Shown: piece after piece, positions 8,706-17,307 of the stretch
How positions within the stretch are numbered: the first letter of the stretch is position 1
Layout: every line of letters starts with the position of its first letter
Translations under genes and position numbers: made by a program
Notes under the pieces: model-generated
Database searches by the model: none
The model's input: only the letters and a program-made list of their open reading frames with translations
What the model was told of the DNA's origin: nothing
Origin: Microvirga massiliensis
GTDB taxonomy: Bacteria; Pseudomonadota; Alphaproteobacteria; Rhizobiales; Beijerinckiaceae
DNA: 64,000 nucleotides
Direction: 5' to 3'
NCBI RefSeq assembly: GCF_001006805.1
Contig: NZ_LN811351.1
Span: 472,414 to 536,413, forward strand

Positions 8706-10076
8706 TCATCCTGCTTCCACCAATTGTTTGCTTGTCGGCAGAGGCTGTCGCTCGTCACGCCTTGGCGGCTTCGTCGGTGCGCTATGGATGCGCTGCCTGA
8801 TGTGCTCGACGATGCGCCGCGCCTCCTCGGCGATTCCCAACATGGTGCCCGCCCGGCGCGATCTGGGGGATTCCAGGCCGGCGAAATAGAGGCCCGGCAG
8901 GGCTGTGATGCCTTCCTGGTGCATCGGCTGACCCCGCCCATCAAGCACGCCCGGCAATCGCACCCAGCTGAAATCACCCGTGAAGCCGGTGCACCAAATC
9001 ACCGTCGTGAGGCCACTCTGGCCCGGATCGAGGGACAGGATCGGCGGGTCCGGAAGGCGCGGGGCGACGGTCTCCGCCGGGTCCTCGATCGCAGCCGGAG
9101 CCTCGAAACCATGCCGGGCAATGTAGTCATCAATCTTGCGCTTGACCTTGACCGAGGCCTCGTCGGCGAAGCGGATGTTGTCCTGCAGATCGTCTGCGAA
9201 TGTGAGGCGGCCGTCTTCGACGCCCGTGAGTCGACCCAGCAGCACGACCCCCTGCGCACTGAGCGACTGCAGGCTGATCGTGCGGATCGCTCCAACCAGC
9301 GGCCGGGATTCGATGCGGCCCGAAGGCTCCATCTGACGCGGCACGTCGAACAACCCGCTCTGCTCGAGCCAGACAAAGATGTCCTTTCCTCGATACTGCC
9401 GCGGCATGCGCCCAGCACGGGCCGTTGCCAGGAAGACGGTTCGGCCCGCTTCGATGAGGTCTTGGGCGATCTGGCCACCGGACTGGGCGCTCCCAACGAC
9501 CAGAATCGCTCCTTTGGGAAGCGCTGCCGGGCTACGGTAATCGCAAGCATCGATCTGCAGCAGGTTTGCCGACAGTGCGGCGGCCGCAGCCGGCCGGCGG
9601 GCGCGGTTCTGGCTGCCGCTCGCGATCACCACATGGCCCGCGCGCAGCGTGCCGCGCGGCGTGGTCAGGCAGAAGAGGCTATCCTCTTCGTCGCGAGCCA
9701 GTTTGAGCACTGGGGTGTTCGTCTCGACCGGGAGGCGGTTCCGTATTGCGAAGTCCTCCAGGAGGGCCACGAACTCATCGCGCGTCATGAAGCCATCCGG
9801 GTCGGGACCGTCGTAGGTGTCGTCCGGCATGAGAGTCTGGATCTTCGTCGAGTTCATCCGGAACGCGTCCCAGCGCTGGGTGCGCCAAGTGGCGCCGATC
9901 CGATCGCGCTCCAGCACGCGGTGCCGTAATCCCGCCCGAACCAGGGCGTGGCTGACGCCCAGCCCGGCCCAGCCAGCGCCGATGACGACGGCATCGAGCA
10001 TGGCGCCATCCGCCACCATGGGCGCGAGGGTCGAGATCGAACGTTTGGCTCGGCTCATGCGGTCAATAGCGTTCAT
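8706..10076 (-). CDS. FAD/NAD(P)-dependent flavoprotein monooxygenase-like
   Basis: A 456-residue flavin-containing monooxygenase/CzcO-like protein. The FAD dinucleotide fold is at residues about 28-45 (VIGAGWAGLG), a second nucleotide-binding fold lies mid-protein (VVGSAQSGGQIA), and a C-terminal WCTGF segment with GLYFAGLE closes the FAD site. GGAGG lies directly before the ATG at 10076. It is convergent with the PLP enzyme gene. Relatives N-hydroxylate amines or carry out Baeyer-Villiger oxidation, but many are uncharacterised; nothing nearby fixes the substrate. Confidence 0.85.
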   Translation of the reverse strand: MNAIDRMSRAKRSISTLAPMVADGAMLDAVVIGAGWAGLGVSHALVRAGLRHRVLERDRIGATWRTQRWDAFRMNSTKIQTLMPDDTYDGPDPDGFMTRDEFVALLEDFAIRNRLPVETNTPVLKLARDEEDSLFCLTTPRGTLRAGHVVIASGSQNRARRPAAAAALSANLLQIDACDYRSPAALPKGAILVVGSAQSGGQIAQDLIEAGRTVFLATARAGRMPRQYRGKDIFVWLEQSGLFDVPRQMEPSGRIESRPLVGAIRTISLQSLSAQGVVLLGRLTGVEDGRLTFADDLQDNIRFADEASVKVKRKIDDYIARHGFEAPAAIEDPAETVAPRLPDPPILSLDPGQSGLTTVIWCTGFTGDFSWVRLPGVLDGRGQPMHQEGITALPGLYFAGLESPRSRRAGTMLGIAEEARRIVEHIRQRIHSAPTKPPRRDERQPLPTSKQLVEAG

Positions 10077-10684
10077 TGGGCCTCCGGCGATGCGCGCTCG
10101 ATGCCTTGGCTATTCATTCTACGGGCAAGGAGCGATCGCGACGTCGGAATCCTGGCGAAGTCCTGGGGCGCGATCAGTGATGTCCATCACGCTGGCGAAA
10201 CTCTGTGGTGCTGGCGGAGAGTGCACCTGCCGCTTGGGATGGCGCAGCGCAATTCAAGCGGGCCTGTGGTTCGAACCGGCTCGAATACCTAATTTGAATA
10301 AAGCAGACCTCAGTGTTTGTAGCGCAGGATTACGGCCTTGCCACATCTTAGCTAAAGTCAGACTATATCGTTGCGGAGGCTGAGATGTGGCGATCGTCGG
10401 CGGTCCCTTCCTGTACTTCGCTCGAATTTTCGCCGGACATCGCTCATGTTCTTGGTGAGGAGCTGCCTGCGCGAATCATTTCAAACCGAGTCGTCGCCAA
10501 GACGGTCGTGATATTGGTGTGCGCTTCGCCTCACGCTTATGCAGCTTTGATGCCTGCTTTTGTGAGCCGGTGGCCAGCTCGTATGAAACGGCCGTCTCGT
10601 CCTCGGGGCCAACCTCGCCCCCGGCGCCGATTCATCGGACGCGAGTTGACAAAATCGGAAGGCAACTAGAAAGGACGCTCGTCC
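10077..10684. other. Divergent intergenic region
   Basis: About 600 bases separate the flavoprotein from the aldolase operon and must carry both promoters. A TTGACA occurs at about 10646, but its only -10-like partner (TAGAAA) is 15 bases away and overlaps the aldolase ribosome binding region, so I do not call it. A palindromic GGTTCGAACC near 10266 is not part of a tRNA. No gene recognised. Confidence 0.4.
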
Positions 10685-11497
10685 ATGACCTCCCTCCGCA
10701 AGCTATGCCGTACGAGAGATCACAAGTTCGGGCATTTCATTGTAGAGTTCGCGACGCCAGGGATCGGCCACATCTTGAAGAATGCAGGATGTGATTTCGT
10801 CCTCTTTGACACCGAGCATTCAGGGTTCGGGTTCGAGACCATCAAGAACGCTATCCGCTACTTTGAGGCGGCAGATCTGCCTGCCGTCATCAGGGTTCCC
10901 TCAAAGGCGTATGACCAGATGGCCCGAGCTGCGGACATGGGAGCAGAGGGGGTCATGGTGCCAATGGTCGACACGCCAGAGGAGGCCCGCGAACTCGTCG
11001 CGAACATAAAGTATCCGCCGGCGGGACGGCGGGGCGTGGCGCTCGGGGTCGCCCACGACAACTACGCATCAGGAGGGATCGTCGGAGAAAGGCTCGAGAC
11101 TGCCAACCAGCGGATCTGTCTATTTGCCCAGATTGAGACAGCCTCCGGCGCCAAGCACGCCGACGCAATCGCTGCTGTGGACGGTGTCGACTGCCTGTGG
11201 GTGGGCCATTTCGACCTGACGGCTTCGCTCGGTGTTCCCGGCCAGTTCGACCATCCGCTGTTTCTCGAGGCCATCGACGGCGTGGTGGCGGCGTGCCGCA
11301 AGCACAAGAAGGCGCTTGGGCGCCTCGTGCCCGATGCGGCGACCGGGGTGGATTATGCCGCCAGGGGATTCGACTTCTTGTGCTGGTCGGGCGATGTCTG
11401 GGCGCTGCAAGCCGCGATCCGTAATGGGATCGATACGATGCGCGCCGGAATCGAGGCATCTCTTTCCGGTACCCAGGCCCGTGCAGAGGGAGGCTGA
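10685..11497 (+). CDS. HpcH/HpaI family aldolase
   Basis: A 270-residue class II (metal-dependent) aldolase of the HpcH/HpaI family. His45 in FDTEHSG is the general base/phosphate-site residue, and metal ligands Glu151 (AQIETASG) and Asp177 (WVGHFDLTASLG) are present. AAAGGA lies before the ATG. Members cleave 2-keto-3-deoxy sugar acids to pyruvate plus an aldehyde, and some accept hydroxypyruvate donors. It opens an operon with a D-2-hydroxyacid dehydrogenase (one base apart), a sugar importer and a lactonase-like protein, so a sugar-acid derivative is the likely substrate. Confidence 0.92.
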   Translation: MTSLRKLCRTRDHKFGHFIVEFATPGIGHILKNAGCDFVLFDTEHSGFGFETIKNAIRYFEAADLPAVIRVPSKAYDQMARAADMGAEGVMVPMVDTPEEARELVANIKYPPAGRRGVALGVAHDNYASGGIVGERLETANQRICLFAQIETASGAKHADAIAAVDGVDCLWVGHFDLTASLGVPGQFDHPLFLEAIDGVVAACRKHKKALGRLVPDAATGVDYAARGFDFLCWSGDVWALQAAIRNGIDTMRAGIEASLSGTQARAEGG

Positions 11498-11498
11498 C

Positions 11499-12587
11499 AT
11501 GGCCCCCTTCCGTGTCGCGCTGAGTGGCGACTTTCTCCGAACGGACGGCACTCCGGCCTATCCGATGTTCGACTTGTCGCCGTTGGCGAACACACCAGAC
11601 CTCGAGTTCGCATACGTGAATCCGTTAGACGGGGTCATGCAGGCAGACGACCTCGCGGACTTCGATGCTCTTACTCTGCTGGCACCGCGCTTCGATGAGC
11701 GGAGCATTGGCTCGAACAACCGGCTCGCTATCGTCGCCCGGTTCGGGGTGGGCTACGATAACGTCGACGTAGAAGCTTGTACTGCCGCGGGTATCGCTCT
11801 GGTGATCACGCCCGACGGTGTACGTCGGCCCGTGGCGGTGGCCGTTCTCACGTTTATCCTGGCACTCGCGGGAAAGCTCCTCACGAAGGACCGGCTCACC
11901 CGTGAGGGGCCGGCAGGCTGGGCGCGTCGCAGCGCTCATATGGGAATGGGGTTGACGGGACGAACGCTGGGGCAGCTCGGCATCGGCAATATCGGCGCGG
12001 AGGTCCTCCGCCTAGCCGCTCCGCTGGGCATGCGGTTCATCGCACATGACACCTTCGTCTCGGCAGAGCAGGCCCGCGCGCTCTCCGTCGAACTGGTCGA
12101 TATCGAGACGCTCTTTCGGGAAGCGGACTTCCTGTCCATCAGCGTGCCGCTCAACGACGACACGCGAGGGCTCGTCGGCAAGCGCCTCATAGGACTGATG
12201 AAACCGACGGCCTACCTGATCAACACGGCGCGCGGGCCGATCGTAGACCAGGCCGCGCTCACGGAAGCCCTCGAAGCTGGCGAGATTGCAGGCGCAGGCC
12301 TCGACGTGTTCGAGGCGGAGCCGACGCCTGTCGACGAACGCCTTCTGGCGCTCGAGAACGTCATCGTGACGCCGCACGCCCTCTGCTGGACCGACGAATG
12401 CTTTGCCGGCAATGGCGCGGCGGATGTCCGGGCCGTGCTGGAAGTGCGGCATGGCCGCGAACCAGCGGGAGTGGTCAACAAGGCGGTCCTTTCCGATTCC
12501 CGCTTTCGCGCACGGCTCGCCTCGTTGGCAGCTGGATCCAGAACTTTTCAGGAAATCGCGTCACCGAGTTCCTCTGTTTCACCATAA
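11499..12587 (+). CDS. D-isomer-specific 2-hydroxyacid dehydrogenase
   Basis: A 362-residue NAD(P)-dependent dehydrogenase. The dinucleotide motif GIGNIG is at residues 161-166, and the catalytic Arg245 (NTARGPIVD), Glu274 (VFEAEP) and His293 (TPHAL) are all present, so it should be active. Family members reduce hydroxypyruvate, glyoxylate or other 2-keto acids, or oxidise D-2-hydroxyacids such as phosphoglycerate. It starts one base after the aldolase stop. In this operon it could reduce the keto acid released by the aldolase, or oxidise a sugar acid at C2 to make the aldolase substrate. The C-terminal 40 residues are an unremarkable extension. Confidence 0.9.
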   Translation: MAPFRVALSGDFLRTDGTPAYPMFDLSPLANTPDLEFAYVNPLDGVMQADDLADFDALTLLAPRFDERSIGSNNRLAIVARFGVGYDNVDVEACTAAGIALVITPDGVRRPVAVAVLTFILALAGKLLTKDRLTREGPAGWARRSAHMGMGLTGRTLGQLGIGNIGAEVLRLAAPLGMRFIAHDTFVSAEQARALSVELVDIETLFREADFLSISVPLNDDTRGLVGKRLIGLMKPTAYLINTARGPIVDQAALTEALEAGEIAGAGLDVFEAEPTPVDERLLALENVIVTPHALCWTDECFAGNGAADVRAVLEVRHGREPAGVVNKAVLSDSRFRARLASLAAGSRTFQEIASPSSSVSP

Positions 12588-12647
12588 GGAGCAAGTCCGA
12601 GTGAGCTTGCACGTCAAGCATCAACAACAGAGAGGGAAGAGGCGACC

Positions 12648-14306
12648 ATGGACGACCGTCAGAAACGCGACTTCGATGCAGCACTGTCCGCTGAAGTCGA
12701 TGCATTCCTCCGAGGCGAGCCGACACGGCGCGACTTCGTCAAGCAGTTTGGCCAGATGGCGGGGATGATCGCAATCGGCGAAGGATTGGTCCCGCTCTTT
12801 GCCCAGCAAGCTCTCGCGCAGGCGGCCGTGGATCTTGCAGATCCCAGCACCCCGCTAGGTCAGGCGCAGGCTGCGGTTATCAAGGCGTCCACCGAAGGCC
12901 CAGCCGACGGATCCGCCTACCGGGCTGCGCAGGCCGCCAAGAAGTACAAGGGCGCGACGCTGAACATGACTTACGAGGCCGGCCTGCAGGCGCTCGATCC
13001 CCGCAACTTCTCGGGGCCGGTCTGGGAACAGCTCACGGGAATCAAGTCGAACGTCATCGAGTTATCCCACCCCGACCAGTACTCCAAGCCCATCGCCGAG
13101 CACATCGCCAATTCGGGCGCCTACGATATTCTCGACATCGAGCCGGCCTGGACACCTTCCATGGCAGATGGCGGAGTGATCCAGCCTCTCGACGACTATA
13201 TCGCGCGATATATGAACAGGGCCGACCTGGACGACTACCATCCGCTCTACAAGGCTCTTCCCACCTACAAGGGTAAAATCTGGGGCTTCTTCGACGACGG
13301 AGACATGTTCGCGCTCTACTATCGCAAGGACATATTCGAGGATCCCAAGCTCAAGGACGCATACCAGAATAAGTTCAACAAGCCCCTGGCCGTCCCGACG
13401 ACCTGGGAAGATTATGCCCAGGTCGCCCAATTCATCACGGATCAGATGGCGCCCAGCGTTTACGGGGCAGCTCACTTCCGCAAAGCCGGGTCTCCAGGCA
13501 ATCAGTTCGATTTCCTTCAACAATACCGCGCGAATGGCGGCGTCTTCTTCGACGACAACATGAAGGCTCAGCTCAACTCACCGGCAGGTCTCAAGACCTT
13601 CGAGAACATGCTGGCCGCCAACAAGGCCTCGATACCCGGGAACAATGATCTGGATGCCGTTTCCGTCTGGGTCGCATGGCTCCAGGGCAAGGTCGCGATG
13701 ATCTATTCGTGGCCTCCCACGGGTCGCATGAGCGCGAACTACTCCCAGAGCGCGAAGGCGATCAACTTCGTGCCGCAGTCAATGGTGGCCGACAAGGTGG
13801 GCTATGCGCTCGTACCCAGAAACCCGGAGCACGCCACGGGCTACAACAAGGCGCTCGCCGCAGGCAGCTCCAATGCCGAGGCCGCATATCTCTTCATGCA
13901 ATGGGCGACGTCTCCGCCGGTGTCGCTGGCCCGCTGCATGCTTCCCTACTCGCTGCGCGACCCTTATCGGCTCTCTCACTTCAAGTCGCCGCTCTACCAG
14001 TCGCTGTGGCCAACGGCGAAGGAGTACCTGTCCAATCTCTCCAATTCCGCCAACAAGGGGCTGCTCGACATGATCTTGCCGGGTTGGCAGGATTATGCGC
14101 TCAGCATCGACCGGATGTGCACGTCCGTCTGGGCCGGCACGGATCCGAAGGCCGCGCTGCAAACGGCCGCCGCAGAGTGGGATGCTACGACGAACCGCTT
14201 GGGAGTCGAGAAGCAAAAGGCCTTTTTCGCCGAGTACAAGAAGCTCCCTGGCTCTTCGGCCGACCACACCGTGGAGGCCCTGGGAATGGCCGTGAAGCTC
14301 GACTGA
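12648..14306 (+). CDS. Sugar-type ABC transporter substrate-binding protein, Tat-exported
   Basis: A 552-residue family 1 solute-binding protein, larger than the usual 400-450. Residues 27-32 (RRDFVK) and a following hydrophobic segment ending in AQQALAQA form a twin-arginine signal, about 25 residues inside the protein. GAGGGAAGAGG precedes the ATG. Aromatic-rich segments such as IWGFFDDGDMFALYY suggest a carbohydrate site. It belongs with the two permeases and UgpC-type ATPase downstream. A strong stem-loop follows the gene. Confidence 0.9.
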   Translation: MDDRQKRDFDAALSAEVDAFLRGEPTRRDFVKQFGQMAGMIAIGEGLVPLFAQQALAQAAVDLADPSTPLGQAQAAVIKASTEGPADGSAYRAAQAAKKYKGATLNMTYEAGLQALDPRNFSGPVWEQLTGIKSNVIELSHPDQYSKPIAEHIANSGAYDILDIEPAWTPSMADGGVIQPLDDYIARYMNRADLDDYHPLYKALPTYKGKIWGFFDDGDMFALYYRKDIFEDPKLKDAYQNKFNKPLAVPTTWEDYAQVAQFITDQMAPSVYGAAHFRKAGSPGNQFDFLQQYRANGGVFFDDNMKAQLNSPAGLKTFENMLAANKASIPGNNDLDAVSVWVAWLQGKVAMIYSWPPTGRMSANYSQSAKAINFVPQSMVADKVGYALVPRNPEHATGYNKALAAGSSNAEAAYLFMQWATSPPVSLARCMLPYSLRDPYRLSHFKSPLYQSLWPTAKEYLSNLSNSANKGLLDMILPGWQDYALSIDRMCTSVWAGTDPKAALQTAAAEWDATTNRLGVEKQKAFFAEYKKLPGSSADHTVEALGMAVKLD

Positions 14307-14313
14307 CGTAAGC

Positions 14314-14351
14314 GAGAGGGAGTTGTTCCCGCCGCTTTGCAACTCCCTCTC
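14314..14351 (+). promoter_or_regulatory. Perfect 12-bp stem-loop after the binding-protein gene
   Basis: GAGAGGGAGTTG (14314-14325) pairs perfectly with CAACTCCCTCTC (14340-14351), with a 14-base loop. It begins seven bases after the stop codon and precedes the permease start. It lacks a T-run, so it probably protects the binding-protein transcript from 3' decay or acts as a leaky attenuator. Confidence 0.7.
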
Positions 14352-14390
14352 CATGGCCTGGCAAGCAGCAGCATGGCGGAGACGCGAGGG

Positions 14391-15326
14391 ATGAGCGCAC
14401 ATTCCGAGGCAGTTGACCTGCAGCCTCCTCGCCGGGAACACCGAGGCGTGCTCGAGTGGATGGACCGGCAGTTCAAGTGGCTGCTGGTACTTCCGGCCAT
14501 CATCTTGATCTTGGCCCTCTCGATTTATCCGCTCCTGTTCTCGGTCTGGGTATCCTTCGTCAACTATGATTTCACCGTCCCGGGACATGAGTTTGTGGGT
14601 CTTGGCAACTTCCTGCAGGTCGTGAACGATCCCGTGGCGCGGTGGTCCGTTGTCGTCACGGTGATTCTATCAACGGCGAGCGTCGTCTGCGAGTTCGTGC
14701 TCGGGCTCGCCCTGGCACTTGCCATGGTGAAGCCGTTCCGGGGCCGCGGTCTGGTGATGTCGATCATCATCGTGCCGCTCTTCATCAGCCCGGTCATCGT
14801 CGGCCAAGCGTGGGCGCTCCTGCTCCAGCGGCCTTTCGGACCGACCAATTACCTCCTCGGCAAGCTGCTGGGGACCGATGTCACGATCAGTTGGCTGACG
14901 CAGACACCCTGGAACTTCATCGCCCTGGTCGTGGCTGATACTTGGCAATGGACGCCCTTCATGTTCGTCATTCTGCTTGCAGGACTGACGAGTGTGCCGC
15001 AGCACATCTATGAGGCCGCCGAACTCGACGGCGTGGGCTGGTGGGACACGTTCTTGTTCATCACGGTTCCGCACATTGCCCCGATGATGCTTCTCGCGGT
15101 GACGTTCCGTCTGCTCGACGCAATCAAGCTGTTCGACACTGTCTTCATGATGACTGGAGGCGGGCCCGGTACGATGACCTACACGTCGTCGTTTTATCTG
15201 TACACGATCGGCTTCCAGCAATTCCATCTCGGGCAGGCGACCGCTGGGAGCTGGATCTTCCTCGTTATCACGGCCGCTGTCGTCACTCTCCTGGTGCGCA
15301 AACTCGTGACCGTGGAGGCAGCGTGA
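14391..15326 (+). CDS. Sugar ABC transporter permease (MalF/UgpA type)
   Basis: Inner-membrane permease of about 311 residues with six or so transmembrane helices and the EAA loop (IYEAAELDGVGWWDTFLFIT). It follows the binding-protein stem-loop and overlaps the next permease start. Start is uncertain: ATG 14391 has GGAG nine bases upstream, while ATG 14373 in frame lacks a ribosome binding site. The segment MMTGGGPG near the C-terminal end is the usual MalF-type signature. Confidence 0.9.
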   Translation: MSAHSEAVDLQPPRREHRGVLEWMDRQFKWLLVLPAIILILALSIYPLLFSVWVSFVNYDFTVPGHEFVGLGNFLQVVNDPVARWSVVVTVILSTASVVCEFVLGLALALAMVKPFRGRGLVMSIIIVPLFISPVIVGQAWALLLQRPFGPTNYLLGKLLGTDVTISWLTQTPWNFIALVVADTWQWTPFMFVILLAGLTSVPQHIYEAAELDGVGWWDTFLFITVPHIAPMMLLAVTFRLLDAIKLFDTVFMMTGGGPGTMTYTSSFYLYTIGFQQFHLGQATAGSWIFLVITAAVVTLLVRKLVTVEAA

Positions 15327-16174
15327 TGAAAGCGACCGCAATATTCCGCCGCTACCGATCGCGACGGCCATCGTTCGGCCGGGTCATCCTCGTCGCACTC
15401 TATCTGCTGTTCGTCCTGGCGCCGCTCTACTGGATGTTCGTGACTTCCATCAAGCCGAGCGATGACTATCTTGCGAACCCACCAGTCTGGTTCCCGGACA
15501 ATCCGACGCTTCTCCATTACAGCGCGGCGCTGTTCTCGTATCGAGGACTGGATGGGCTCATCAACAGCCTGATCGTCTCCACCGCAGCGACGATTCTTTC
15601 GACTCTGTTGGGCACGCTGATGGCCTATAGCCTCGCCCGTTTCCGGACGGGTGGGAAGCACCTGTCCTTCTGGGTTCTGTCGCAGCGCTTCCTGCCGCCG
15701 ATCGCGACCGTTCTGCCGATCTTTCTGATCTATCGCAGCATCGGACTGCACGACACCCGAACGGGCCTCACCATTGCCTACACGGTGTTCACGCTACCCG
15801 TAACGGTCTGGATGATGCTGGCCTATTTTCGGCAGCTCCCGACCTCTCTCGAAGAGGCCGCACTCGTGGATGGCTGCACGCGGTGGCAGTCCTTCTGGAG
15901 CGTCGCAGTGCCTCTAGCCGCTCCCGGCATCGTCGCCGCCATGGTCTTTGCCTTCATCGCCTGCTGGACCGAGTTCTTCTTCGCCCTGATCCTGACGAGT
16001 CGAAACGCCTTTACTTTGCCGACCGTCTTCCGCGCCTTCCTCGGCTTTCAGGGCGCCCAGTACGGTGAGGCAAGCGCGCTTGCCATGGTGTCGCTCGTGC
16101 CGTCCATCGTGCTCGGAACGCTCGCGCAGAAGCATCTCGTCCGCGGACTCACCTTGGGGGCAGTCAGGGGATGA
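15326..16174 (+). CDS. Sugar ABC transporter permease (MalG/UgpE type)
   Basis: A 282-residue permease. The N-terminal helix is followed by LAPLYWMFVTSIKP, typical of MalG-type subunits, and the EAA loop reads LEEAALVDGCTRWQSF. The start ATG overlaps the previous stop (TGATG), with GGAGG upstream, so the two permeases are translationally coupled at equal dose. Confidence 0.92.
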   Translation: MKATAIFRRYRSRRPSFGRVILVALYLLFVLAPLYWMFVTSIKPSDDYLANPPVWFPDNPTLLHYSAALFSYRGLDGLINSLIVSTAATILSTLLGTLMAYSLARFRTGGKHLSFWVLSQRFLPPIATVLPIFLIYRSIGLHDTRTGLTIAYTVFTLPVTVWMMLAYFRQLPTSLEEAALVDGCTRWQSFWSVAVPLAAPGIVAAMVFAFIACWTEFFFALILTSRNAFTLPTVFRAFLGFQGAQYGEASALAMVSLVPSIVLGTLAQKHLVRGLTLGAVRG

Positions 16175-16199
16175 AACGCAACTTGCACCAAAGAGCGCC

Positions 16200-17285
16200 A
16201 TGGCCGAGGTGACCATCAGGGGACTCGAGAAGCGCTACGGCGCCTACCAGGCGCTTCGCGACATCGACCTCTCCATCCGCGACGGGGAACTTGCGGTCCT
16301 GGTCGGGCCGTCCGGCTGCGGCAAGAGCACCCTCCTGCGCACGATCGCGGGGCTCGAGGATATATCCGGGGGAACCATCGCGATCGGAGGAGAGGTCGTC
16401 AACAACGTAAGGCCGCGTGACCGCGACGTGGCTATGGTCTTCCAGGACTATGCGCTTTACCCCCATATGTCCGTCTCCAGGAACATCGGGTTCGGATTGC
16501 GCGCTCGAAAGTTGCCGAAGCACATTATAAAAGCCAAGGTCCTTTCCGCGGCGGCGACACTCGGCATCGAGCCGCTGCTCGATCGATATCCGCGGCAGCT
16601 CTCGGGTGGACAGCGGCAACGCGTAGCAATCGGACGAGCCATCGTCCGGGATCCACAGATCTTCCTGTTCGACGAACCTCTGTCCAATCTCGACGCTCAG
16701 CTGCGGGACGAGATGCGGAGCGAGATCAAGCGACTCCATCAGGAGCTGGGCGTCACAATGATCTACGTGACCCACGATCAGATCGAGGCCATGACCCTCG
16801 CGGATAGGATCGTCGTGCTGAAGGATGGCCAGATCGAACAGCAGGGATCACCCCTCGATCTCTACGAGCGCCCGCAGACCCGCTTCGTCGCAGGCTTCAT
16901 CGGGTCGCCACAGATGAACTTCGTGCCCGTCGAGCTGGCGGAGGATGGGTCGGAACTGCGGCTGGGCGACAGGTCCGTTCTCGCCGCCGACTTCCGCAGG
17001 CTGGCGAGCCCCGCCCCGCGGCGCCTGACGCTCGGATTCCGGCCCAGCCACGTCGCGCCGGCGAGGAGCGAGGATGCCCGCAAGGGTCACGTAAGGCGAG
17101 TCGTCAGGATCGATCTGGTCCAGCCTACCGGCGCCCGCAGCTTCGTGACATTCCAGCTCGGCAATTCTCCGGTCACGGCAGAGGTCGGCGCCCACGAAGC
17201 CGGACAGGTAGGCGAAGACATGGCTGTCGACATCGACCTTTCGAGGGCGGTCCTCATCGATGACGCGACGGGCCGGGTCTTGTAA
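16200..17285 (+). CDS. Sugar ABC transporter ATP-binding protein (UgpC/MalK type)
   Basis: A 361-residue ATPase with Walker A GPSGCGKST, Q-loop FQDYALYPHMSV, signature LSGGQRQR, Walker B FLFDEPLSNLD, switch VTHDQIEAMTLADR, and a C-terminal TOBE-like domain from about residue 240 (FIGSPQMNFVP; LGFRPSHV). This architecture belongs to carbohydrate importers of the CUT1 type. It starts 25 bases after the permease, and the lactonase-like gene follows 22 bases later, keeping the catabolic gene in the transport operon. Confidence 0.94.
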   Translation: MAEVTIRGLEKRYGAYQALRDIDLSIRDGELAVLVGPSGCGKSTLLRTIAGLEDISGGTIAIGGEVVNNVRPRDRDVAMVFQDYALYPHMSVSRNIGFGLRARKLPKHIIKAKVLSAAATLGIEPLLDRYPRQLSGGQRQRVAIGRAIVRDPQIFLFDEPLSNLDAQLRDEMRSEIKRLHQELGVTMIYVTHDQIEAMTLADRIVVLKDGQIEQQGSPLDLYERPQTRFVAGFIGSPQMNFVPVELAEDGSELRLGDRSVLAADFRRLASPAPRRLTLGFRPSHVAPARSEDARKGHVRRVVRIDLVQPTGARSFVTFQLGNSPVTAEVGAHEAGQVGEDMAVDIDLSRAVLIDDATGRVL

Positions 17286-17307
17286 TCGCAGGCAAGGGAG
17301 GGACGGC

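Noticed and set aside
8571..9929. 452-codon plus-strand frame
   Set aside because: Antisense to the flavoprotein with intact FAD motifs; product is arginine-rich and motif-free.
10262..10285. GGTTCGAACC, like a tRNA T-loop
   Set aside because: Flanking bases do not form a five-base-pair T stem and no acceptor or anticodon arm fits upstream.
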